From positions 1 to 43,824 of the forward strand of contig CAKRJT010000022.1 in NCBI GenBank assembly GCA_934351925.1: a stretch of 43,824 bases of DNA, in the 5' to 3' direction. How positions within the stretch are numbered: position 1 is the first letter of the stretch; the number at the start of each line of letters is the position of its first letter. The notes beneath the pieces were generated by a model that was given only the letters and a program-made list of their open reading frames with translations, was not told the origin of the DNA and did no database searches. The stretch is from an uncultured Lachnospiraceae bacterium. GTDB lineage: Bacteria; Bacillota; Clostridia; Lachnospirales; Lachnospiraceae. Both the position numbers and the translations under genes were made by a program. Positions 31,915-39,987 of the stretch are shown here, piece after piece.

Positions 31915-32276
31915 GAACGGGAAGCTTAAAGAGAACGGCAAAGAGTGTCGCAGCGCCGAAGGAGGAGACTGTAATGCCAGAGGCAAAGCAGGAAATAAAC
32001 GGGTCCGGAGCTGTAAAGCCGAAGGAAACCGAAACAGCTAAGACAAAGAAGGCAGGCACGAGAACTTCTTCTGCCAAGACATCGACTGCGAAAAAGCCGG
32101 CTGCAGAGACATCTGCTGTGAAAAAAACGGTTTCAAAAACCGCGGCAAAGAAGGCAGCCGCGCCTAAGGCTGAGGCGGAAGCGGAGTCTGCCGCTGAGGC
32201 AGCAATGGCTGTGCCTTCGGAGCAGGGAGAACTCGCATCGGGTATCAAGTGCGATATACCGGTATATCTTTTGTAG
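31905..32276 (+). CDS. Lys/Ala-rich low-complexity protein, possible ParA partner
   Basis: The 123-residue protein is almost all Lys, Ala, Glu, Thr and Ser, resembling histone-H1-like tails (STAKKPAAETSAVKKTVSK). It ends in a more ordered GIKCDIPVYLL. The N-terminus (MSVGTGSLKRTAKSV) is basic, like the ATPase-stimulating peptides of ParA partner proteins, though this is inference. ATG 31905 is chosen since AAGGAGG is upstream and it overlaps parA by 10 nt. It may bind DNA or act as an adaptor between the ATPase and the SIR2-like protein. Confidence 0.65.
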   Translation: MSVGTGSLKRTAKSVAAPKEETVMPEAKQEINGSGAVKPKETETAKTKKAGTRTSSAKTSTAKKPAAETSAVKKTVSKTAAKKAAAPKAEAEAESAAEAAMAVPSEQGELASGIKCDIPVYLL

Positions 32277-32291
32277 GAGACGAGATTATTT

Positions 32292-33347
32292 ATGGCAAAG
32301 AAAGGTTTGGATATAAAGACAATCCAGCCCGTATTAAGAGATGTGACCAAGCGCAACGGCTGGTCACTGTGTGTGGGTGCCGGGACATCAGTTCCGGCAC
32401 TTGCTGATTGGTACACACTGGTTGAGCTGCTCATTAAGAATAATTGCAGCAAAAATGAGATTATAGATATAGATGTCTACCGCAAGATGGACTTTTCGCC
32501 GGAGGCGATGATTCAGGCGGTACAGAATCACATGCATTTAAGTGACAAGGAGTTCATAAAGCTTCTGTCCGATGAGATATACCGTCCTATAAGGACGGCG
32601 CTCACGGCACAGGAGTGGGATACATTTGTCAAGATACATGAGACGGAGCATTTATCATGTATAACGAAGGAGAACTGGAGGACGTATTCAGGCATTATAG
32701 ACAGAATGTTCGCGATGACGAGCGCCAACCTGATGGCGAAGGTCGTCATAGATGCGGTGCATGAGGGAGTTGGACCGCGCTCAATTCTCAGCTTTAATGT
32801 AGAGGCGGTATTTTTGACCCTTCTAAACTATTATTATATGCTCACGGGAAACAGCAACAAGGTGCTGTTTGACAGGATTGCGAACAGCATACATGTGCAG
32901 AAGCATGACAGAATACCGTATTTTCACTGCCACGGTGTAATACCTATCAATGGCTACAACGCGAGAAAGGGGCACCTTGCAAGCGACAAGCTTGTGCTGA
33001 CGGAGGACAATTACCTGGAGCTTGCCAACAACTCATTCTCGTGGCAGGCTACAAGCTTCATAGATAACTGCATGAACAGGAGGGTGGTATTCTGCGGAGT
33101 ATCGCTGACCGACGCGAACATGAGACGCTGGCTCTCATGGATTCATGCCAACAAGATGGCAGAATTCAAGGAGAACGGGCTCAACTGCAAGGACGCGACG
33201 GAGCATTTCTGGATACATAAGAAGCCTAACACTGTTCAGGAAAAGATATGGCTTGAGGAGTCGGTGGCACACCTTGGAGTGCGCCTTGTCTGGATTGATG
33301 AGTGGAACCAGACGGGGGAAGTGCTGAAAAAAATGCTGGGGCTGTAG
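32292..33347 (+). CDS. SIR2-like (SIR2_2) protein, putative NAD+-using effector
   Basis: The 351-residue protein has an ordered SIR2-like set: the nucleotide loop CVGAGTSVPALADW (about 27-40), SFNVEAVFLTLL with N170, YFHCHGVIP with H215, LVLTEDNYLEL (about 235-245), and the closing VVFCGVSLTDANMRRWL (about 266-282). This layout is found in SIR2-domain proteins of anti-phage systems, where it cleaves NAD+, rather than in protein deacetylases; no Cys4 zinc module is seen. GGAGACGAG lies upstream. It is last in the ParA unit, 15 nt after the Lys/Ala-rich gene and just before the rpsO promoter. Enzyme activity is inferred. Confidence 0.82.
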   Translation: MAKKGLDIKTIQPVLRDVTKRNGWSLCVGAGTSVPALADWYTLVELLIKNNCSKNEIIDIDVYRKMDFSPEAMIQAVQNHMHLSDKEFIKLLSDEIYRPIRTALTAQEWDTFVKIHETEHLSCITKENWRTYSGIIDRMFAMTSANLMAKVVIDAVHEGVGPRSILSFNVEAVFLTLLNYYYMLTGNSNKVLFDRIANSIHVQKHDRIPYFHCHGVIPINGYNARKGHLASDKLVLTEDNYLELANNSFSWQATSFIDNCMNRRVVFCGVSLTDANMRRWLSWIHANKMAEFKENGLNCKDATEHFWIHKKPNTVQEKIWLEESVAHLGVRLVWIDEWNQTGEVLKKMLGL

Positions 33348-33379
33348 CAAATTTGACACAAACAATCTCAAAATAGTAC

Positions 33380-33408
33380 TTGCATTTTTACACACACCGT
33401 GCTATTAT
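33380..33408 (+). promoter_or_regulatory. Promoter of rpsO
   Basis: TTGCAT and TATTAT are separated by 17 nt, about 100 nt before the rpsO start. It gives rpsO its own transcription independent of the upstream operon. Confidence 0.7.
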
Positions 33409-33414
33409 TGCAGA

Positions 33415-33505
33415 GTATGTTATAGCCGTAGCTATGCTTTTGGATTACTCCAACCTGTGGCTTGGTTACCGGCGATTATATTATTTTATTAAATGGAGGA
33501 ATATC
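33415..33505 (+). promoter_or_regulatory. rpsO leader, possible S15 autoregulatory region
   Basis: The untranslated leader of about 90 nt holds paired short segments (ATAGCCGTAGCTAT; GGATTACTCC; CAACCTGTGGCTTGG). S15 is known to repress its own mRNA in several bacteria via diverse leader structures. The assignment is from position and apparent folding only. Confidence 0.35.
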
Positions 33506-33508
33506 ACT

Positions 33509-33775
33509 ATGATATCTAAGGAAAAGAAGGCAGAGATTATTGCCGCTTACGGAAGAACACCTAACGACACAGGATCACCTGAGGTTCAGATCGCTCTTTT
33601 AACAGAGAGAATCAACGAGCTTACAGAGCATCTTAAGTCCAACATGAAGGATCATCATTCAAGAAGAGGTCTTCTTAAGATGGTTGGTCAGAGAAGAGGT
33701 CTGCTTGAGTATCTCAAGAAGAATGATGTTGAAGCTTACCGTTCTTTGATTGCACGTTTAGGAATCAGAAAGTAA
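33509..33775 (+). CDS. rpsO: 30S ribosomal protein S15
   Basis: The 88-residue protein binds 16S rRNA at the h20-h21-h22 junction. Family hallmarks TGSPEVQIALLTERINELTE and HLKSNMKDHHSRRGLLKMVG then QRRGLLEYL are visible. ATG 33509 with GGAGG upstream gives the universal length. It is followed by a strong terminator and then pnp, the common rpsO-pnp order. Confidence 0.98.
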   Translation: MISKEKKAEIIAAYGRTPNDTGSPEVQIALLTERINELTEHLKSNMKDHHSRRGLLKMVGQRRGLLEYLKKNDVEAYRSLIARLGIRK

Positions 33776-33783
33776 TTATGGGA

Positions 33784-33807
33784 GGGCGGAGTTTATCCGC
33801 CCTTTTA
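33784..33807 (+). terminator. Rho-independent terminator after rpsO
   Basis: GGGCGGA pairs with TCCGCCC around a short loop and is followed by TTTTA. The next 255 nt to pnp show no convincing gene; a 62-codon frame at 33847 lacks a ribosome site and any family. Confidence 0.85.
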
Positions 33808-34061
33808 TGCGTTAATAAGTGGTTTACAGCTTGTTGACGGGGCGCAATGCCACAAAACACGCAGGAGAAATTTTCCGAGACTTCTGAAAAACACACGGTT
33901 TCCGGGATTTTCGAGAGTGCGGCGGCACGGAGAGGATTCTGTAATTATCTAATAGCAAATTTTACCGAAATTCCCTATTTATTAATTCAGAGCGTGTATT
34001 TTTCAGTTGTTTCGGTTTCTTCTGCGGGATATTAAAAAATATGACGAAGAGGAGACAGGAC

Positions 34062-36155
34062 ATGTATAAGAGTTTTTCTATGGAATTAGCCGGCAGAACA
34101 CTTACAGTTGATGTCGGAAGAGTTGCGGCGCAGGCTAACGGTGCTGCATTTATGCATTATGGAGATACAACAGTATTATCCACAGCTACAGCTTCTGAGA
34201 AGCCAAGGGATGGTATTGATTTCTTCCCATTATCAGTTGAGTATGAGGAGAAGTTATATGCCGTAGGTAAGATTCCGGGAGGTTTTAACAAGAGAGAGGG
34301 TAAGGCATCTGAGAACGCCATCCTCACATCACGAGTTATCGACAGACCTATGAGACCTCTTTTCCCTAAGGATTACAGAAATGATGTCACACTCAACAAC
34401 ATGGTTATGTCGGTTGACCCTGAGTGTGCACCGGAGCTTACTGCTATGTTAGGTTCTGCTATCGCGGTTGCTATTTCAGATATTCCATTCGACGGACCAT
34501 GTGCTACAACACAGGTTGGTCTTATAGGTGGTGAGTTCGTAATCAACCCTAACGCATCACAGAACGCAGTATCAGACCTTAAGCTTACAGTTGCTTCGAC
34601 AAGAGATAAGGTTATTATGATTGAGGCGGGCGCTAACGAAGTACCTGAGGCTAAGATGGTTGAGGCTATCTACAAGGCACATGAGGTTAACCAGCAGGTT
34701 ATCGCCTTCATCGACAAGATTGTTGCCGAGTGCGGCAAGCCTAAGCATGAGTATACAAGCTGTGCAATTCCTGAGGAGCTGTTTGCGGCTATCAAGGAAA
34801 TCGTTCCTCCTGCTGAGATGGAAGTCGTTATGTTCGCTCCTGAGAAGCAGGTAAGAGAGGAGAGAATCAGAAACTTAAAGGACAAGCTTGCCGAGTGCTT
34901 CGCAGACAAGGAGGACTGGCTTCCGCTTATCGATGAGGCTGTTTACCAGTATGAGAAGAAGACTGTCCGCAAGATGATCTTAAAGGATCACAAGAGACCG
35001 GATGGCCGTGAGATTACACAGATTCGTTCGCTTGCAGCAGAGGTTGATATCATCCCTAGAGTTCATGGTTCTGCCATGTTCACAAGAGGACAGACACAGA
35101 TATGTAACGTATGTACACTTGCTCCTTTATCTGAGGCACAGAAGCTTGATGGTCTTGATGACACAACATCAAAGAGATATATGCACCACTACAATTTCCC
35201 TGCTTACTCAGTAGGTGAGACTAAGGTTTCAAGAGGACCGGGACGCCGTGAAATCGGACATGGTGCTCTTGCAGAGAGGGCTCTTGTACCTGTACTTCCA
35301 TCGGAGGAGGAGTTCCCATACGCAATCAGAACAGTATCCGAGACATTTGAGTCCAATGGTTCAACATCAATGGCTTCAACATGTGCTTCCTGTATGTCAC
35401 TTATGGCAGCAGGTGTTCCTATTAAGAAGATGGTAGCAGGTATCTCCTGTGGTCTTGTGACAGGTGAGACAGATGACGACTATGTACTTCTCACAGATAT
35501 CCAGGGGCTTGAGGATTTCTTCGGAGATATGGACTTCAAGGTAACAGGTACAACAGATGGTATCACTGCTATCCAGATGGATATTAAGATTCATGGTCTT
35601 ACAAGACCTATCGTTGAGGGCGCCATTGCAAGATGCCGTGAGGCCAGACTGTTCATCATGGATACCTGCATGAAGCCGGCTATCGCAGAGCCTAGAAAGG
35701 AAGTAGGTCCTTACGCTCCTAAGATTGTTCAGATTCAGATTGACCCATCTAAGATTGGCGATGTTGTCGGACAGAGAGGAAAGACAATCAACGCAATCAT
35801 CGATGAGACAGGTGTTAAGATTGATATAACAGACGACGGTGCCGTATCCGTATGCGGAACAGATAAGGCTATGATGGACAAGGCCATCAAGTACATCCAG
35901 ACTATCGTAACAGATTACGAAGAGGGACAGGTATTTGAGGGCAAGGTTGTAAGCATCAAGGAGTTCGGCGCATTCTTAGAGTTCGCTCCGGGCAAGGAGG
36001 GAATGGTTCACATTTCCAAGATAAGCAAGGAGAGAATCGACCATGTAGAGGACGTCCTCACACTTGGCGATGTTGTTAAGGTAGTATGCCTTGGCAAGGA
36101 TAAGATGGGACGCTACAGCTTCAGCATTAAGGATTACAAGGAAGAGGTAAAGTAA
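34062..36155 (+). CDS. pnp: Polyribonucleotide nucleotidyltransferase (PNPase)
   Basis: The 697-residue trimeric 3'-5' exoribonuclease works by phosphorolysis. Two RNase PH domains (about 1-220 and 310-540) flank an all-helical linker. KH (about 550-610, DPSKIGDVVGQRGKTINAII) and S1 domains (about 620-695, GQVFEGKVVSIKEFGAFLEF) follow. ATG 34062 is chosen for GAGGAG about 8 nt upstream; the ATG at 34041 would add seven residues. It is co-directional with the YebC gene, one base apart. Confidence 0.97.
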   Translation: MYKSFSMELAGRTLTVDVGRVAAQANGAAFMHYGDTTVLSTATASEKPRDGIDFFPLSVEYEEKLYAVGKIPGGFNKREGKASENAILTSRVIDRPMRPLFPKDYRNDVTLNNMVMSVDPECAPELTAMLGSAIAVAISDIPFDGPCATTQVGLIGGEFVINPNASQNAVSDLKLTVASTRDKVIMIEAGANEVPEAKMVEAIYKAHEVNQQVIAFIDKIVAECGKPKHEYTSCAIPEELFAAIKEIVPPAEMEVVMFAPEKQVREERIRNLKDKLAECFADKEDWLPLIDEAVYQYEKKTVRKMILKDHKRPDGREITQIRSLAAEVDIIPRVHGSAMFTRGQTQICNVCTLAPLSEAQKLDGLDDTTSKRYMHHYNFPAYSVGETKVSRGPGRREIGHGALAERALVPVLPSEEEFPYAIRTVSETFESNGSTSMASTCASCMSLMAAGVPIKKMVAGISCGLVTGETDDDYVLLTDIQGLEDFFGDMDFKVTGTTDGITAIQMDIKIHGLTRPIVEGAIARCREARLFIMDTCMKPAIAEPRKEVGPYAPKIVQIQIDPSKIGDVVGQRGKTINAIIDETGVKIDITDDGAVSVCGTDKAMMDKAIKYIQTIVTDYEEGQVFEGKVVSIKEFGAFLEFAPGKEGMVHISKISKERIDHVEDVLTLGDVVKVVCLGKDKMGRYSFSIKDYKEEVK

Positions 36156-36156
36156 T

Positions 36157-36885
36157 ATGTCAGGACATTCAAAATTTGCCAACATTAAGCATAAGAAAGA
36201 GAAGAATGACGCAGCAAAGGGTAAGATTTTTACAAGAATAGGTAAAGAGCTTATGATAGCTGTCAAGGAGGGCGGTCCGGATCCTAACAATAACAGTAAG
36301 CTTCGTGATGTTATTGCCAAGGCTAAGGCCAACAACATGCCTAATGACACTATCGACAGAAGTGTTAAGAAGGCAGCCGGAGATAGCAACGCAGCCAACT
36401 ATGTGGTTGCTACATACGAGGGCTATGGCCCAAGCGGCACAGCTATTATCGTTGAGTGCCTTACAGATAATAAGAACAGAACAGCAGCCAATGTCCGCAG
36501 TGCATTCACAAAGGGCGGCGGAAGCATCGGCACGCAGGGCTGTGTATCTTTCATGTTCGACAAGAAGGGTCAGATTATCATTGACAAGGAAGAGTGCAGC
36601 ATGGATGCAGATGAGCTTATGATGGCAGCTCTTGATGCAGGCGCAGAGGATTTCGACGAGGATGATGACAGCTTCGAGATTCTTACAGACCCGGATTCCT
36701 GCGGTGCTGTGAGAGAGGCTCTTGAGGCTCTCGGAATCAAGATGGCACAGGCTGAGGTTACAATGCTTCCTCAGAACTATGTGACACTCACATCTGAGGA
36801 TGATATCAAGCAGATGAACAGGATACTTGACCTTCTTGATGATGATGACGATGTTCAGGAAGTATGGCATAACTGGGAAGAGTAA
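36157..36885 (+). CDS. YebC/PmpR-family protein
   Basis: The 242-residue protein of the YebC family begins MSGHSKFANIKHKKEKNDAA, a near-universal signature, and is complete. Family members have been described as DNA-binding regulators and, more recently, as factors that relieve ribosome stalling at polyproline. The ribosome site GAGGTAA lies in the end of pnp. A terminator follows. Confidence 0.95.
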   Translation: MSGHSKFANIKHKKEKNDAAKGKIFTRIGKELMIAVKEGGPDPNNNSKLRDVIAKAKANNMPNDTIDRSVKKAAGDSNAANYVVATYEGYGPSGTAIIVECLTDNKNRTAANVRSAFTKGGGSIGTQGCVSFMFDKKGQIIIDKEECSMDADELMMAALDAGAEDFDEDDDSFEILTDPDSCGAVREALEALGIKMAQAEVTMLPQNYVTLTSEDDIKQMNRILDLLDDDDDVQEVWHNWEE

Positions 36886-36920
36886 TTGAATACATTATAG
36901 CTGCAGATATGCATGAAAAT

Positions 36921-36955
36921 AAGACCGGTCTTTGATTTCAAGGACCGGTCTTTTT
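36921..36955 (+). terminator. Rho-independent terminator after the YebC gene
   Basis: AAGACCGGTC pairs with GACCGGTCTT, followed by a TTTTT run. It is immediately followed by the structured intron-like sequence. Confidence 0.88.
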
Positions 36956-36957
36956 GG

Positions 36958-37066
36958 GTGTGCCTGGCGATGCATGTTTCTAACGGGTTAAAGTCCCTAA
37001 TCCACCTTAGTAGTGGGTCGGCTGCTCAACTAAGGGGCAGCCTCCTGCCCGATTAGAGACAACTAA
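36958..37066 (+). other. Structured sequence resembling 5' end of a group II intron (fragment)
   Basis: The segment opens GTGCC and contains TTCTAACGGGTTAAAGTCCC, a pattern I associate with domain I of bacterial group II introns. Further pairs (CTAATC/GATTAG, CTTAGT/ACTAAG, GGCTGC/GCAGCC) indicate a folded RNA. It begins right after a terminator T-run, the usual target of group IIC introns. No intron-encoded reverse transcriptase or domain V is visible, so it would be a remnant. Alternatively it is an unrelated structured RNA. Confidence 0.35.
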
Positions 37067-37075
37067 AATAACAGC

Positions 37076-37855
37076 TTACGGCTGCATTATGAAGCTTAAA
37101 ACCTCGTCAAGCGCCATGCTTCCGCCGAACAGGTCGAGTGCGCTTCCTATGGTCACATTGATGCGTGATTTTCCGAGCACTTTAAGGCGTGCGAGGTCAT
37201 TAAAGGAGCCTACGCCGCCGGCATACGTTACGGGGAGTCCCTCGTAGGCTGAGAGCTGTTCCACGAGCTCACACTCAATGCCGTTACATTTTCCCTCCAC
37301 GTCGACCGCGTGAATAAGGTATTCGCCGCAGTACTTTGCCAGTTCATTAAGCAGGGCAGGGGTAATACTGGTGTCGGTCAGCTTCTGCCAGCGGTCAGTC
37401 ACTATTTTGTAGCCGGATTCGGTCTTTTTACAGCTCAGGTCTAAGACAAGGTGCTCTTTTCCGACCTTTTTCACAAGCACTTTTAACCGGTCGTAGTCTA
37501 TATGACCGCCGCAAAAGACGTAGGAGGTCACGATGACATGTGAGGCACCTGCTTCTATAAATTCGGAGGCGTTGTCAGCATTTATGCCGCCGCCAATCTG
37601 CAAAAAGCCCGGGTGGCGCGAGAGTGCTGAGAGCGCCTGAGCCTTTGTCTCATTATAATACGGTGAGGAGGCAGGATTTAACAGGATTACATGACCGCCG
37701 TGTATTCCGAGACTGTAATATAAATCTGAAAAATACGCTGCGTCAGCCTCGGACACAAAATTCTCGCGTGCGTAATCTCCCTTGTCGGCGAGGCTCCCAC
37801 CGACAATCTGTTTTACCTTGCCGTTATGTATATCTATGCAGGGACGAAATTCCAT
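37076..37855 (-). CDS. hisA: Phosphoribosylformimino-AICAR ribotide isomerase, eukaryote-like type
   Basis: The 259-residue (beta/alpha)8-barrel performs the fourth-step Amadori isomerisation of histidine synthesis. It opens EFRPCIDIHNGKVKQIVGGS and has LQIGGGINADNA, HAVDVEGKCNGIE and VTYAGGVGSF. The FRPCIDIH and VDVEGKCNGI strings look like fungal/plant HIS6-type enzymes rather than the usual bacterial HisA. ATG 37855 has AGGAGG about 7 nt upstream; the longer frame from 37960 is non-conserved. It is alone, on the opposite strand and far from hisHF. Confidence 0.88.
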   Translation of the reverse strand: MEFRPCIDIHNGKVKQIVGGSLADKGDYARENFVSEADAAYFSDLYYSLGIHGGHVILLNPASSPYYNETKAQALSALSRHPGFLQIGGGINADNASEFIEAGASHVIVTSYVFCGGHIDYDRLKVLVKKVGKEHLVLDLSCKKTESGYKIVTDRWQKLTDTSITPALLNELAKYCGEYLIHAVDVEGKCNGIECELVEQLSAYEGLPVTYAGGVGSFNDLARLKVLGKSRINVTIGSALDLFGGSMALDEVLSFIMQP

Positions 37856-38101
37856 GATTTTCCTCCTAAAAATTATAAGTATGATGTTGATATCAATGAT
37901 ATCGAATTGCTCCGCACTGTGTGCTCCCACAATTCTCAAAAATATTCGTAATTCGCACATTTTTCTTTGAAAAATGGTTGCTTACTCATATTTTTGGCGG
38001 GTCACAATGTCAAAAATCCTCACGCAAGCAAGCCTGCATCGGACTTCTGACCTTTTGCCCCTGATATCATAAGTATAAAAGAATTATTTAAAACGGACAA
38101 C

Positions 38102-38151
38102 CTGATTTTTAAAATTTTGTATTTATCTGATTTTTAAAATTTTGTATTTAT
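38102..38151. repeat. Two tandem 25-bp repeats
   Basis: A 25-bp unit beginning CTGATTTTTAAAATTTTG is present twice head to tail, with the first three bases of a third copy after it. It is in the AT-rich space between hisA and the deacetylase gene and is probably a slippage duplication. Confidence 0.9.
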
Positions 38152-38187
38152 CTGTACACATTCGGACGCATATAAAATAATAATGGC

Positions 38188-38216
38188 TTCAAATTCACCT
38201 GATTGTGTGTTACAAT
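38188..38216 (+). promoter_or_regulatory. Promoter of the deacetylase gene
   Basis: A TTCAAA-like -35 and a TACAAT -10 are 17 nt apart, with TG at the extended -10 position. It is 27 nt upstream of the start at 38243. Confidence 0.55.
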
Positions 38217-38242
38217 TAAATTCAGGAGATTGATTTAGGGTA

Positions 38243-39196
38243 ATGAGAAAATTTAAGTACGATAATATTCAGGGAAGCGTGAGCACCAGAAAGCAGTGGG
38301 CGGCTCACAACAGACGCAAAAAGAGCAGGAACGGCAGTTTCAGAGCCGGCATAATAATTTTTTTATGTTTTTTATTGTTGATACTGATTGCATTTTGTGT
38401 TATTTTATTTATTAGGGTCAGTGGGCACATGGGCGGAGAAGAGCAGCCGGTTGTTCTCATACAGAAAAACAGGGAGACCGAGGAGGCGGCGCAGGAGACC
38501 ACCACGGAGTATATCTGGAGCGATGCGGTCAATGGGCTGCCGTCGGAGCAGGAGGTACTCGAGGAGGGGCGCAAGGTCGTGTATTTGACCTTTGACGACG
38601 GACCTAGCCGGAACACTGACAGGATATTGGATGTACTCAAGGAGTGCAGGGTTAAAGCCACCTTTTTCACGGTCGGCAAAGAGGATTATGACGACGAGTA
38701 TAAGAGGATTGTGGCTGAGGGACACACGATAGGAATGCATTCCTATTCCCATGACTACGGGCTTATATACAGCTCAGTTGAGGCATTCGATAAGGATTTT
38801 AATAAAATCAGCGATCATATAGAGAGCATAACAGGGGTGAAGCCGACGCTCTACAGATTTCCGGGCGGTTCGAGCAACACCGTCAGCGATATCCCGATGA
38901 AGAAGTTCATACGGTATCTCAATGACAGGGATATCACCTATTATGACTGGAATGCACTCGCCGGAGATGCCGAGGGCAAGGAAATCTCGGCGGACGATAT
39001 GATTGACAGAATTATCCAGGATGTGAAGAAATATGATGTTTCGGTTGTCCTGCTGCATGACACGAACGTGCTCGACACGACAGTTGACATGCTTCCGGAG
39101 CTGATAAAGCGGCTGCGCGCGTTGGGGGCTGAGATGCTTCCGATTACCTCGACGTCGACGGTGATACAGCATGTTGCGGCAGACAGCGTGAAGTAG
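38243..39196 (+). CDS. Membrane-anchored polysaccharide deacetylase (NodB domain)
   Basis: The 317-residue protein has a basic cytoplasmic N-terminus, one membrane helix (about 35-58) and an extracytoplasmic NodB domain (about 112-310). Metal and catalytic residues are visible: D118 and D119 in TFDDGPS, H166 and H170 in HSYSH, and R205 in RFPGGSSN; LLHDT supplies the last His. It probably removes acetyl groups from peptidoglycan sugars, which protects against lysozyme. GGAG precedes ATG 38243. It lies 32 nt before pyrH. Confidence 0.88.
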   Translation: MRKFKYDNIQGSVSTRKQWAAHNRRKKSRNGSFRAGIIIFLCFLLLILIAFCVILFIRVSGHMGGEEQPVVLIQKNRETEEAAQETTTEYIWSDAVNGLPSEQEVLEEGRKVVYLTFDDGPSRNTDRILDVLKECRVKATFFTVGKEDYDDEYKRIVAEGHTIGMHSYSHDYGLIYSSVEAFDKDFNKISDHIESITGVKPTLYRFPGGSSNTVSDIPMKKFIRYLNDRDITYYDWNALAGDAEGKEISADDMIDRIIQDVKKYDVSVVLLHDTNVLDTTVDMLPELIKRLRALGAEMLPITSTSTVIQHVAADSVK

Positions 39197-39228
39197 AATA
39201 TAAAAATAAGACATAGGAGTAATCTAAG

Positions 39229-39930
39229 ATGAAGCTGGACAGAATTATGTTAAAATTAAGCGGCGAGGCTCTTGCCGGTGAGAAAAAGACGGGCTTTGAC
39301 GAAGCTACAGTGCTTGCCATAGCAGAGCAGGTCAGGAAGGTTTCCGCTCTTGGCAAGGAGATTGGAATTGTCATAGGAGGAGGCAACTTCTGGAGAGGCC
39401 GTTCAAGTGAGAATATGGACAGAACGAAGGCTGACCAGATAGGTATGCTGGCGACCATTATGAACTGTATATATGTATCGGAGATGTTCCGCTCCGTTGG
39501 GCTTGAGACTGAGATACTCACACCTTTTGCGTGCGGCTCCATGACCAAGCTCTTTTCCAAGGATTTAGCCAACGAGTGCTTTAAGCAGGGCAAGATAGTA
39601 TTCTTCGCCGGCGGCACAGGTCATCCGTATTTCTCGACGGATACGGGAATTGTGCTTCGTGCCATTGAGATGGAGGCAGATGCCATTCTCCTTGCGAAGG
39701 CTATCGACGGAGTATATGACAGCGACCCGAAGCTCAATCCTTGTGCAAAGAAGTTCGATACACTCTCAATTCAGGAGGTAGTCGACAGGAAGCTCGGCGT
39801 TATAGATATGACAGCGTCCGTCATGTGCATGGAGAATAAGATGCCGCTCGTTATCTTCGGACTCAACGAGGAGAACAGCATCGTGAATACCGTGGACGGA
39901 AAGATAAACGGAACCGTTGTGACAGCATAA
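39229..39930 (+). CDS. pyrH: UMP kinase
   Basis: The 233-residue amino-acid-kinase-family enzyme phosphorylates UMP to UDP and is regulated by GTP/UTP. RIMLKLSGEALAGEKKTGFD, IGIVIGGGNFWRGR, FAGGTGHPYFSTDT and DAILLAKAIDGVYDSDPKLN are hallmarks. AGGAG precedes the ATG. It is followed by frr after 57 nt; in many relatives rpsB-tsf precede it, but here a deacetylase does. Confidence 0.97.
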   Translation: MKLDRIMLKLSGEALAGEKKTGFDEATVLAIAEQVRKVSALGKEIGIVIGGGNFWRGRSSENMDRTKADQIGMLATIMNCIYVSEMFRSVGLETEILTPFACGSMTKLFSKDLANECFKQGKIVFFAGGTGHPYFSTDTGIVLRAIEMEADAILLAKAIDGVYDSDPKLNPCAKKFDTLSIQEVVDRKLGVIDMTASVMCMENKMPLVIFGLNEENSIVNTVDGKINGTVVTA

Positions 39931-39987
39931 GCCTGTGTAAGATATTTTTGAATATAACATAATATTAATTAAATTTTGGAGGACATT

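Noticed and set aside
31727..32452. 241-codon minus-strand frame across the ParA/SIR2 unit
   Set aside because: Antisense of a Lys/Ala-rich coding sequence gives Phe/Ser/Ala-rich shadow frames; it crosses three genes on the plus strand that have their own ribosome sites.
33847..34035. 62-codon frame between rpsO and pnp
   Set aside because: No ribosome site, no recognisable family, and it lies in the pnp leader; probably chance.
36169..36870. 233-codon minus-strand frame opposite the YebC gene
   Set aside because: It mirrors a clearly conserved YebC gene; Cys/Ile/Leu-rich composition is typical of antisense shadows.
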